The notes beneath the pieces are model-generated. The model saw nothing but the letters and a program-made list of their open reading frames with translations, did not search any database and had not been told where the DNA came from. The position numbers and the translations under genes are program-made. A stretch of DNA of 64,000 bases from contig JAKSYS010000042.1 of the NCBI GenBank assembly GCA_022925895.1, positions 1-64,000 of the forward strand. Reading direction: 5' to 3'. Positions 11,796 to 20,980 of the stretch are shown here, piece after piece (the first letter of the stretch is position 1; each line of letters begins with the position of its first letter). The stretch comes from Fragilaria crotonensis (lineage: Eukaryota > Bacillariophyta > Fragilariophyceae > Fragilariales > Fragilariaceae).

Positions 11796-13644
11796 CTAGA
11801 TTTCGGCCTCCTCAATCTCTTTTGCTTCTGCTTCTCTCATTTCATTGCGATTGTGAGGTTCATTCAACAGCTTCACGAATCCAAGACCCTTGGGGATGAT
11901 ACTGAATTTGTTCCACTCTGCGTGAGAGCAGAAAAAGTGCGCTTTACAGTGATCCATGGAACATGTTTGAGCAACACCCTCCATTTGGTAAATGTCGCGG
12001 CAATAGTTCAGCAGTGAAGGAGTCAAGGTTACCAGACGCGAATTGGCACGGAAGTAGACAGAATAAACTTCGTCGAACCGAAAGAGAGTCACAAACAGGC
12101 GAATGTCGGCATCTGTCAATGTAGATCCAGTCAGGAACCGTTGTTTCTGAAGAATAGCATCGGCTTGATCGAACGTATCAGTTAACTCATAGACAGCCTT
12201 ATCATAGGCAGACTGTTTCTTTGCAAACCCGCAGCGATAAACTCCGTGAATCATGAGTGGAGATATCATTTCAATGACATCGTTCAGCTTGTCACTATCT
12301 TCTTCCGTGTACAGATCAAGGGAAGGATTCCTAGCAAACTCATTAAAACTTGAATTGAGCATGTAGGCGATGTCTGAAGATTCATTGTTGACAATGGTCT
12401 GGCCTACTTTGTCCCACAGTAGTGGGACCGTGTACTTTCCCGTTGTGTCACCGGCTTCGTCGTAAATATCTCGAATACTAAAGGAATTGAAGAATGGGTC
12501 TGGTTCGGATCCAAGGAAGTCCGGCGGAAAGGGACCTCCACGACCGGCTGTGTTAAAAAATGGTTCTCCTTCTGCACTGCCAAACACCCAACCCCGCTGT
12601 TCCTCACTTGTCCCCTCCTTGGTCAGACGCCAGATCGGATGGACAATAGTTACCGAAACGACATCTTCCAATCCTTTCAGTGCACGAACAATGAGGGCGC
12701 GGTGCGATCCTGGACACGCGTAGGAGGCAAAAAGATGATAACGACCGCTTTCGGATGGAAAGATCGCTTCAGAGTCTGTGCAATTTTCAGTTAAGTAGTT
12801 GTGGACGCAAAACGTAAGTTCAATGAAGAATGCAAACAAACATAATCAATCAGCAAAACCAAGCTGGCTTTGAATGCGTACCTGGCTCGATGAAATCTCG
12901 CCATTGCTCGGGTATCACCTTGGGAGTTGTCGGTTTTTGTACGGCTGTCGGATCAGTTGTATCTTCGGGAGAAATCGACTTTCTTCCTCCGTTATCCCTA
13001 GCAGGCGTTATTTTGGAGGCATCACCTTCGATCATCTTGCCACTAATTACCAGTCGTTGGATGCCTAATGTCGGTGGATGCTCGTACACGTCACTGTCTG
13101 GGTCTGCCATGGCTTCTCTCACCAATGCCATACTAAATGCTTTTTGGGAAAGGGATTTGACCTTCACCAATTCTGTACCCTCTTTCTTTTCCTTGTTGGG
13201 AATATAACTAGAACGATATCCTCTCAATAAGTTTTCTGCTTCTTGTCGTCGCTTCTTCATTTCCAATTCTCGTTGTTTTTGTTGCGAATACCATGCATCC
13301 ACTCCATCGCGGGACAAATTGGCCGGAGGAGCAGCTGGTTGTTGCGCCTTCTGCTTGTCTCGCATGGCGGCCAGAAAGGCCTGGGCCTCTTCGGGCGTTG
13401 TCAGGGGCGCAACGACTGGCATGGATTGAGTTGATGGACACGAAGAAAGTAAGTCAGAAGTGACGCAGGTCAGGTGAGCATCATGACTGTGTTCAATAGA
13501 TCGATGATCAAAGAAAAGAATAGAACACCTTTCATTCAACTTACAATCCTTGAGCTTATCGGCTTGCGTCTTGACTCTACCGCGCTGTTTCAGTTCGAGG
13601 AGCTCGCGTTGAACGCGGCTCATTTGAGCCCGACCATCCGCCAT
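11796..13644 (-). CDS. Glutathionyl-hydroquinone reductase-like GST with N-terminal extension (3 exons)
   Basis: Omega/Xi-class glutathione transferase related to ECM4/YqjG, which reduce glutathionyl-hydroquinones. Exons on the minus strand are 13644-13545, 13415-12882 and 12775-11796 (537 aa). Donors read GTAAGT and GTACGC; acceptors read CCAG and ACAG. The catalytic region begins after residue 212: SGRYHLFASYACPGSHR places the nucleophile at Cys232, followed by IVHPIWRL, TVPLLWDK and the helical C-terminal domain (TLTDADIRLFVTLFRFD). Family members are about 330 aa, so the Lys/Glu/Gln-rich first ~210 residues, predicted partly coiled coil, are extra. Both introns keep or restore frame. The first intron (129 nt) is itself in frame and open, so retention would still give a protein. 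A two-gene model is less likely because the second splice restores the conserved FIEP/FPSESGRYHL context. Confidence 0.82.
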
Positions 13645-14089
13645 GGTCACGGTTTTTTTCTGGGACCTAATTTTTCAAACCTTGATTCTCTCCATGCTGG
13701 CAGGCGTCGCATGTCGCGAGCTATCAGAAAACCGCGTGCGATAACGGTCACATTTTGGATAGGCGGGCAGGCTACCTTAGTCCTGTGCGCGCATATGACA
13801 AATATATAGCATGTTGGTACAGCTGTGTATGACATGTACACAGCTACGTGTTTATGACGTAGTACAAAAGATGTACGCATGATATGAGATATGACATACT
13901 GTACATACATCAGTTCAGTTCTCTCCTCGTGCTATCCATCCCATCAAGATTCCGATCCTGTGGCCTATGAATACGACGTGAAGTCCACACCAACCACGAA
14001 CGCCTAACACCACTCCATCACAGCTCCGAGGCATCCAATACTTCCTTTCGACCATTGAATTAAAGTTCTGGCTTTCTGCGCATCTCGAA
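13645..14089. promoter_or_regulatory. Divergent promoter region, GST-like gene / CobS-CobT gene
   Basis: A 445-bp head-to-head gap that must contain both promoters. No canonical TATA box or named factor site is convincing. The middle (13,790-13,920) has GTACA/TGTAC words like other gaps. Confidence 0.4.
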
Positions 14090-16456
14090 ATGGCTCCCAA
14101 CAACGCTCTCAAGAAGGCGACAGCTGCGACGACGACGGTCCTTCAATCAGGCACTGTCGAAGCCCGCGGGATGGGCACCAAAGCCACGTCACGAGATGTG
14201 ATTAGTCAAGAAATCGTTGCCTTCCTTGAGGGCGAGGCGAAGCTTAGTATAACCGCTGAGAGTCGAGCTTTCTTCACGGTCTGGACCTTTATTACACGCC
14301 TTCCGGGTCCTACATGGGTCGATCATCATCCGGGATATCTGATGCGAGGTATGGCTTATTTTCCAATGGCTGGATCACTCGTTGGACTCTTTGTCGGGGT
14401 ATTCTTTGACTTTACCAACATTACTCTTGGTTTACCTTCTATCATTGCGGGAGCCTTGTCCACTGCAGCCTCCTTGTGGATTACAGGGTGCTTTCACGAA
14501 GATGGTCTGGCAGACGCCAGCGACGGCATCGGCGGTGGTTGGAGCCGGTCGCAAATACTGCGCATCATGTCGGACACGAGGTTAGGAACGTACGGATGTG
14601 CCGTCCTCATGCTGTACTTGGTCACAAAGCTGGAATTATTAGCTGCTTTGGGATCATCGGAGTGGTCTTTCCAGAACTGTCGTGGGGCAGCTCCTGCATT
14701 GTTGCTGTCTCACTCATTCGCTAGACTGACATCTCCATACTTGATACGGACGAACGACTATACTGACGAAGGCGGACCAAAGTTCGCTTTTTATGGCTTC
14801 ATGCTACAGGCCAAGTATTTGGTTACATGGTGGCGAGTCGCGTTTGCCGCGTTAACTTGCATTTCTTTGGGATTTGCGCTGGTTGGTCTCTCACAGACAC
14901 TCACTCTGTTGTTGGGGATGGGATTCGTGGCACATATTGCTGGTCGCTATGCCAACTACTTGTTAGGAGGCGTGATGGGAGACTACTTAGGAGCAACTAT
15001 TTGCGTGTCGGAAATCGTGGTTTTGACTTTGCTGCTCATCACGGATTCGGTTGCGAGCCTTATGACCAGTGCACTGGAAGACGTGCTCACGATGGAAAGA
15101 GCAGAGCAACTTTCCATTCTGTGGGAGAATCCGAAACTTGCCGTCCTTGCTCGTTTTGTTGCTGTGATTTTCGCAACGTCACTATGGAGTCGTCTTGTAG
15201 GACCACCCGATGTCTTTGTGCGCGAAACAGTCGTAGCCAACATTGAGAAGAACGATGGGGAGATCCGCATTGGATTGAACGTAGCATCAGTTGACGAGGC
15301 ACCGACAACAGAAACCAGTCGCAGCAAGGCAGAAACTATTTGTCGAAACGAGGGCTCGACATTTCATGATCGCTACGAAGCGGTGTCGTCTTATCTTGAC
15401 TCCTTGGCGAAGCCTTTGGGATCCTTGGGAACTCTAGAAGAGTGGGCCGCTCGACTTGGTGCTTTGCAAAAGACGACGCAGCCTCGAATCGAGACCGTTG
15501 CGTGCTTGATTTTTGCTGCTGACCACGGAATTGCCAAGAAATCAGACGAGGGAGGTGAAGGTTGTTCTGCGTACCCACAAGTTGTGACACAGGGCGTGTT
15601 GAGGGGATTGGATATGGGGATAGCCGGCGCCTCTGTTTTGGCTGCCTCGAACGGCGTCAAGTTGAGAGTGGTGGATGCGGGAGTCGTAGGAGAGCCAGTG
15701 TTTAACGGTGGGGTCGTAGTACAATCCTCTTTCAAACTGAAAGGCGGCACTCGCAATTCCTGCACAGAATCTGCGATGACTGTGGAAGAAGTAGAACAGC
15801 TCATTGTGGCTGGGCGGCTGTCCATGAAGGAATTCGTTAACGAAACAAGCGCTGATTTGCTTTGCCTTGGAGAAGTCGGCATTGGCAACACGACGACGTC
15901 GTCAATACTGCTAGCCGCCATTACTCGAGAGGATCCCGAGAAGCTTGTAGACGGCGGCGCTTCGTTGGCTAGAGAAGTGGATCAAGGTTTGGTTTGCAAG
16001 AAGATTGGCATTGTTAAGAAAGCGCTATCAAACCATTCCAGTTCAACAGGCCCAGCTGAGGGGATGGCGTCGATGCTCGCGAAGTTCGGAGGAGCCGAGA
16101 TTGCAACTCTCGTGGGGGCCATCCTTCAAGCATCGGAGCAAAATATGCCGGTAGTTGTGGACGGCTTCATTGTCACCGTCGCCGCACTTGTGGCTTCATT
16201 GATATCACCTAGCTCAATCCGTGTGATGTTCTTTGCTACACAATCTGCTGAAAAAGGGCAGGCAGTTGCTCTCCAAAAAATTCGAGATATTTCCATGCAA
16301 AGTGGCATCCCTGTGCCCGCTGTCCCCGCCCTTTCGATGCAATTACGTATGGGTGAGGCAACCGCGGCACTGATTGCCGTTCCCCTCCTTCGGTGTGCCT
16401 GCAAAGTTCTTTGTGAAATGGCGACGCTCCAACAGATCATTGGCGACGAATCCTGA
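14090..16456 (+). CDS. CobS-CobT fusion: cobalamin nucleotide-loop assembly
   Basis: A single uninterrupted 788-aa ORF that fuses two cobalamin enzymes. Residues about 50-345 are CobS (adenosylcobinamide-GDP ribazoletransferase), a polytopic membrane protein: FHEDGLADASDG at 135-146 carries the conserved acidic residues, followed by IMSDTRLGTYG, with several hydrophobic helices. Residues about 430-788 are CobT (nicotinate-nucleotide:dimethylbenzimidazole phosphoribosyltransferase): KPLGSLG near 440, AADHGI, GEVGIGNTTT (Glu595) and LRMGEATAA, whose Glu756 aligns with the catalytic glutamate. CobT activates the lower base and CobS joins it to the corrin, the two central steps of loop assembly. 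In an alga without corrin-ring synthesis this would serve salvage or remodelling of B12 forms such as pseudocobalamin; that is inference. No clear plastid or mitochondrial leader is seen. Confidence 0.93.
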   Translation: MAPNNALKKATAATTTVLQSGTVEARGMGTKATSRDVISQEIVAFLEGEAKLSITAESRAFFTVWTFITRLPGPTWVDHHPGYLMRGMAYFPMAGSLVGLFVGVFFDFTNITLGLPSIIAGALSTAASLWITGCFHEDGLADASDGIGGGWSRSQILRIMSDTRLGTYGCAVLMLYLVTKLELLAALGSSEWSFQNCRGAAPALLLSHSFARLTSPYLIRTNDYTDEGGPKFAFYGFMLQAKYLVTWWRVAFAALTCISLGFALVGLSQTLTLLLGMGFVAHIAGRYANYLLGGVMGDYLGATICVSEIVVLTLLLITDSVASLMTSALEDVLTMERAEQLSILWENPKLAVLARFVAVIFATSLWSRLVGPPDVFVRETVVANIEKNDGEIRIGLNVASVDEAPTTETSRSKAETICRNEGSTFHDRYEAVSSYLDSLAKPLGSLGTLEEWAARLGALQKTTQPRIETVACLIFAADHGIAKKSDEGGEGCSAYPQVVTQGVLRGLDMGIAGASVLAASNGVKLRVVDAGVVGEPVFNGGVVVQSSFKLKGGTRNSCTESAMTVEEVEQLIVAGRLSMKEFVNETSADLLCLGEVGIGNTTTSSILLAAITREDPEKLVDGGASLAREVDQGLVCKKIGIVKKALSNHSSSTGPAEGMASMLAKFGGAEIATLVGAILQASEQNMPVVVDGFIVTVAALVASLISPSSIRVMFFATQSAEKGQAVALQKIRDISMQSGIPVPAVPALSMQLRMGEATAALIAVPLLRCACKVLCEMATLQQIIGDES

Positions 16457-16581
16457 TTTGATCTGGATGCAGCATCTGGTCTATGAGGTCCACCTTGCAG
16501 CTCACAAGAGTCATACTCTCCATCAGATTTTCGCGAATTGAACTGAAAGTGGGGATAAGTTCATACGAGTATCGGTTGCAA

Positions 16582-16735
16582 ATAGCACTTACTCTAAATC
16601 ACAAAGCTGGAGTGTTCTAGAAGTTTATCTGAGATAGCACTTACTCTAAATCATAAGCTGGAGTGTGCTAGAAGTTTATCTGAGATAGCACTTACTCTAT
16701 ATCACGAAGCTGGAGTGTTCTAGAAGTTTACCTGA
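16582..16735. repeat. Three tandem copies of a 51-52-bp unit
   Basis: Copies start at 16582, 16634 and 16685. Each holds ATAGCACTTACTCTA, then AAGCTGGAGTGT and CTAGAAGTTTA, with a few substitutions. It lies 125 bp past the CobS-CobT stop codon, in the convergent gap before LTV1, so it may be in the 3' UTR of one or both transcripts. Confidence 0.95.
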
Positions 16736-16829
16736 GAAGAATTGTAGCACCTTGGCTACTTCCATGCTGACCACGCGTAATGCGCCGTTCACAGCGTCGC
16801 CTACTCAACCTATATGATATTCATTAATA

Positions 16830-18392
16830 CTAGAATCTGAAGACTGACTTGCCTGCCAAATCATCCGTTACAACCTCTGCCTTGAGAAATTCCTGTTGGA
16901 AGGCCTCCTTCATCATTTTCTTTTGAATTCGAGAAATCAGCCGTTCTTGCTTCACTTGCTGCTTGCGAAGCCTCTTTTCCTCGGCTGTCTCGCCCGGTAT
17001 CCGCTTTTCACCCTTGTTCACACTCTGGATCGTTTCGAAGTCGAAGTCGTCGCCTTTTTCGCGACCAGGCAGCACGCCGAGAGGCAAGCCGGTTTTGTTA
17101 GACAACCGTATTTGCACTGGCTGCTTCTCGTCTTCTTCCTCTACGAGCGCTTCTACAGTAACCTTTTTCGTCTTCTTTCCTTTGCGTCGACCGCGTCCAA
17201 TGGTGGCGGGATTGTTATCAAGATTCGAATACGTCGACAAAACTGATTCACAATCCCAGGGATTGCGAGATGACTGCGAGAAATATGATTTTCCATCAAT
17301 GAGGATTTCTTCCGGTGGCAACATCATTTCCGGAGTTTGAAGAAAATCCTGGGCTTCGGCTAAAACCTTTTCGATAGGTTCAGGTTCGTCCGGACCTCGT
17401 TGCAGCGTGTGAAAGCCCGCGCCTCCTTTCCTTTGAAATTGGGGTAAGTGGCGGGTACCGTCGATATAGAAGTCAGCTTCCCTGTCAACCAGATATTCGT
17501 CCAACATTTCTTCGACGCGAGCGTCACCTTCCAAGGGTCGCTCCCCTCCAATATATTCACATTCGTCGTCCAAACCACCAACTTCATCTGAGTCGTACTC
17601 AGCAAGAGTTTGTTCGAACTTTTCGCAAAGTGCTCGCTCTTCGTCCCGGCTGAGTGCTGGAACAACTCCAGGCGCTTCATCATCTTCATTTTCATCATAG
17701 CTCTCGTAGTTTCCGGAGTCATCATCCTCGTCTTCCCTCGCTTCATGAAGCGGCTTGACCTTACTAAAGAAGTCTTGATCCTTTCGACCCCAGTCGTGGG
17801 CTTGCGCATCAATTCCTCTTCCCTCGCCCTTGAGCTTTGCTTTCTCCATCAATTGTTGAATATGAGCATCAAAGTCGAATTCTACAATCTCCTCATCGTC
17901 AGGTTCCTGCGCCGCAGTGATGCAAAAGTCATCCAGAATCTCTTCAAAATCTGTCTCATCGAATTCTCCAAACAAAGCCTGTGCAATATCATCATCCATG
18001 CAATCTGGAGTGAGTGCGATCGCATCCAGCTGGCGCTCTACTTCACGGACATCGTCCATTTTAACAGCCCTAACGTCGTTGAAAGGATCGTCGCGGCGAC
18101 CATCGCGGCCAAAGAAATCGCCTGTGCCTGTGATAGGTTTCAGATGTTTCTCATAGTCGTAATCATCAACAAGACCGACCTCTTGCATCTTTTCCTTCCA
18201 TTGGATCAAAGCGTCACTTTGCAGGCTTGATTGTCCCTGAAGTACTTTGGCATCGGTATCCTTGTTGTTTTCGGAGCTTGGCCACAAAACAGTGGCCGAT
18301 CCATCGCCACCGACATCTCTCTGACTTCGGTAAAGAAGATGATAGGTGGACGAGTTCTTTTTGTCAATGAATGGTTTCTTGGTCTTACCCAT
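16830..18392 (-). CDS. LTV1: LTV1-like 40S ribosome biogenesis factor
   Basis: A single-exon 520-aa homologue of LTV1, a non-ribosomal factor that accompanies pre-40S particles and helps small-subunit maturation and export. Seen: the diagnostic N-terminus MGKTKKPFIDKKNSSTYHL followed by YRSQRD; long acidic blocks (EDEDDDSGNYESYDENEDDE and similar) in the middle; and the basic helical C-terminal segment EEKRLRKQQVKQERLISR. Length is close to the family's 460-480 plus acidic inserts. The start is the first ATG and gives the conserved motif. Convergent with the CobS-CobT gene. Confidence 0.9.
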   Translation of the reverse strand: MGKTKKPFIDKKNSSTYHLLYRSQRDVGGDGSATVLWPSSENNKDTDAKVLQGQSSLQSDALIQWKEKMQEVGLVDDYDYEKHLKPITGTGDFFGRDGRRDDPFNDVRAVKMDDVREVERQLDAIALTPDCMDDDIAQALFGEFDETDFEEILDDFCITAAQEPDDEEIVEFDFDAHIQQLMEKAKLKGEGRGIDAQAHDWGRKDQDFFSKVKPLHEAREDEDDDSGNYESYDENEDDEAPGVVPALSRDEERALCEKFEQTLAEYDSDEVGGLDDECEYIGGERPLEGDARVEEMLDEYLVDREADFYIDGTRHLPQFQRKGGAGFHTLQRGPDEPEPIEKVLAEAQDFLQTPEMMLPPEEILIDGKSYFSQSSRNPWDCESVLSTYSNLDNNPATIGRGRRKGKKTKKVTVEALVEEEDEKQPVQIRLSNKTGLPLGVLPGREKGDDFDFETIQSVNKGEKRIPGETAEEKRLRKQQVKQERLISRIQKKMMKEAFQQEFLKAEVVTDDLAGKSVFRF

Positions 18393-19475
18393 TGTGAATT
18401 AATGCCGTGAACGCGTGAACTAGATTGCTCAGGATTATAGTAATACTAGAGTAGTATTTGTTAACAGATCGTGATGAATTTGATGGCTTTCAGACCGAAG
18501 GGCTTGCGCTTTTCTGACAATGGACTATGGTAATGTGGAGTGCGGAGGAGGGAACAAGTACAGGTAGCAGTATCATCCGTGCGAAAAGCGCAATTATAAC
18601 ATAATCATTGTTTCTGAAAAACAAAAAATAAGTGGTGTGAGAACAGACATGGCTGACGACCAGACGTAACTTTGATCTCCTTGAGGTCACTGGGAGCTCG
18701 GAGCTCGGAGTTCAAGTAAACAAAAATAAAGGGCAGTAGTCTACTGGGTACTGAGTGTATTGAGGAGGATAAATGATATCACACATATATGTATGGTACT
18801 GTATATGCTTGTTCTACAATTATGTACTCCGAGTATCATTCTACTGTGCGGTTCCGGAACTTATTAGACTCGTTTCTCCGTGTGCATATTGCATATTCAT
18901 ATGCATATGCATATGCATAGATTTCTACATCGTTTCATTAGCAGAATAATAAGCAAGAATTCCGGAACCTCGAACTCCAGACTCCGGACTCCGGAGTCAT
19001 AGTCATACGTCAGATACCTGGTACCTGGTATGTCAAATGTCATATCATATGTCACATGTCTCATTCAGCCGTGTCATTAAGTATGTCATACGCGGAGTCA
19101 ATCGTGGTAAATTAGAAGGTCCGGCAAATGACGGTTTCGAACTCCATACATCGGATGGGGCTGAGTTTCTCTATCAGCACGATAGGCGTATGATAGGGAG
19201 TACTGAGTACGAGGGGTGCACCTTCCGAAGTTCCATTCTGCTGGCAAATCGCATCTTCGTACGTCCGATCACATGCAGGTCTACGCACGCAAAGGCGACA
19301 AGGGGACGACGTAAAATACCTGGTACTGATACACCGAAACGAAAAGCTACCAACTGTTGCCATCCGCGATCTGTGAGCCTTTGGGTCTATTTCACATTGG
19401 AAACGACAAGGTCAATTCACTGTGGCAGAACTCATACCTCCACTCTGAGGAAGTTGATAGTGTTAAACCTGTACG
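18393..19475. other. Intergenic region, low complexity
   Basis: 1.08 kb with no recognised gene. It holds GTAC-rich words, a run of overlapping ATGCAT/CATATG steps (18,890-18,920) and TCCGGA repeats (18,970-19,000). It should include the LTV1 promoter and the promoter of the DLH-like gene. Confidence 0.45.
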
Positions 19476-20309
19476 ATGTCTCAACCTTGCTGTCCTTCTG
19501 ATTCACTTGGTCCGGCACCGCGCTCAACCATCGCGCCCAAGGGGAAAATTGTGCAATTGTCAACTGAAAGTGCGAACATCAAGCCCTTGTCTGCCTACAT
19601 TGTTGGGAAGGAAGAAGGCGCTTCTCGTGCTGTCATCGTGTTCTGTGATGTTTTCGGGATCGAATCTGGGAGTCACAAACTCGTTTGTGATGAGCTGGCT
19701 TCTAGGTTGGACGATACACTCGTCATCATGCCTGATCTGTTTCGTGGCTGCCCTCTTGTTGGAGGTTGGGGTTTGCCCATGTTCATCACCATGCCAATGA
19801 TAGTATTCTCTATTGTCTACGGTGTCAGGACGTACATGAGCCCTGCCAATATCGATCGTGACCTTGCGAGTCTGGTCCGACCCTATCTGGATTCTAAACT
19901 TTCTGCGGATGCCGAGGTCTCGTGTGTCGGATTCTGTTTCGGTGGGTGGGTCGTTGGCAGAGCCTTGACTCTGAAGTCTTTGAATTGTAGCAAGGGTGTC
20001 GCGATTCATGCAGCGCCACAAGTTGAATTGCTTGCTGGTGGCAGTGTCACGGGATTGTGGGAGCGTGTGGGCGAGAAGCCTGTCCTGTTCTTGCCTGCAA
20101 GGTCGGATTCTGACACCAAGGTGGATTCTCCCATTGTTAAGCAGCTGGCTGAACAACGGAATGTGAAGCCCGATGAAATTTGCGTGGATTTTCCGGACAT
20201 GATCCATGGATGGGTTACTCGAGGCGATCTTGCGAATGAACAAGTGGCTCAGAACTTTGAGAAAGTCATGTCCCTTACCACTAGCTTCATCCAGACCGCC
20301 AACATTTGA
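19476..20309 (+). CDS. Dienelactone hydrolase family protein
   Basis: A 277-aa alpha/beta hydrolase of the dienelactone hydrolase (DLH) type. Seen: FCDVFGIESGSHKLVCDELA in the early strand-loop; IMPDLFRG; the nucleophile elbow GFCFGG near residue 153 with Cys as expected for DLH rather than Ser; an acidic residue candidate in LPARSDSDT; and the catalytic His in MIHGW near residue 246. A hydrophobic stretch PMFITMPMIVFSIVYG sits in the cap region. The physiological substrate is unknown; eukaryotic DLH-like proteins are often general carboxylesterases. The first ATG of the frame is 19476. Confidence 0.85.
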   Translation: MSQPCCPSDSLGPAPRSTIAPKGKIVQLSTESANIKPLSAYIVGKEEGASRAVIVFCDVFGIESGSHKLVCDELASRLDDTLVIMPDLFRGCPLVGGWGLPMFITMPMIVFSIVYGVRTYMSPANIDRDLASLVRPYLDSKLSADAEVSCVGFCFGGWVVGRALTLKSLNCSKGVAIHAAPQVELLAGGSVTGLWERVGEKPVLFLPARSDSDTKVDSPIVKQLAEQRNVKPDEICVDFPDMIHGWVTRGDLANEQVAQNFEKVMSLTTSFIQTANI

Positions 20310-20980
20310 GGGCATAGGTTTTTTACATCATAAGTTCTCGTCCATCAGCGACGGCAAGGTTAAGTCAATTTGCCTACATTATCTGACAGTTCATTCACTG
20401 GCTGTTCCCTCTCTTAATGTTTTTGTTCACATCATCCAGTTGGTAGACGTAGAAGAAGCCGGTTGAGAATAAGTATGAATACCTCGCAACAACGTTATCT
20501 CCCCTTCAGGTATATGGGTTTATCCCTTTCTCTAGTAGCTAGTAGTTGATCATTTCTTGTAGGATGTAGGAGTACTGTACTAACGGCTACCAGTAGCGGG
20601 TACTGTGTACTTTGCACTTTGCACTCCAAGTAAAAAAATCGTTTTTCTTGTATGTCTTTTGATCACATTCTCTGAGTACTGGTATAGTACCAGGTACAGT
20701 ACTTGTACACCGTACACGTCTTATGCAATCGAGTTCTTATGCGTAGTACATTAGTAGGTTTTACGTTAATATCGTACTGAAGTACCTGGTAGCATCTTAG
20801 AGCTCTTATTAGGTACTGTACATGTACTAGTCGTACCAGCTAATGGTACCACAGTGCCGGTACTCGTAAAACACAGCGAATTGGAATCTGGAATGTCTTT
20901 TCTGCTAGCCCCATGGACAGCACACCTGATCACCACCAATTCAAGTGCATTTGTCTTTTTTCCTCCCCACAAATTTTGCC
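20310..20980. other. GTAC-rich intergenic region
   Basis: No gene is seen. From 20,560 to 20,880 the sequence is saturated with GTAC/TAGTAC words. It contains the DRS1 promoter. Confidence 0.45.
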
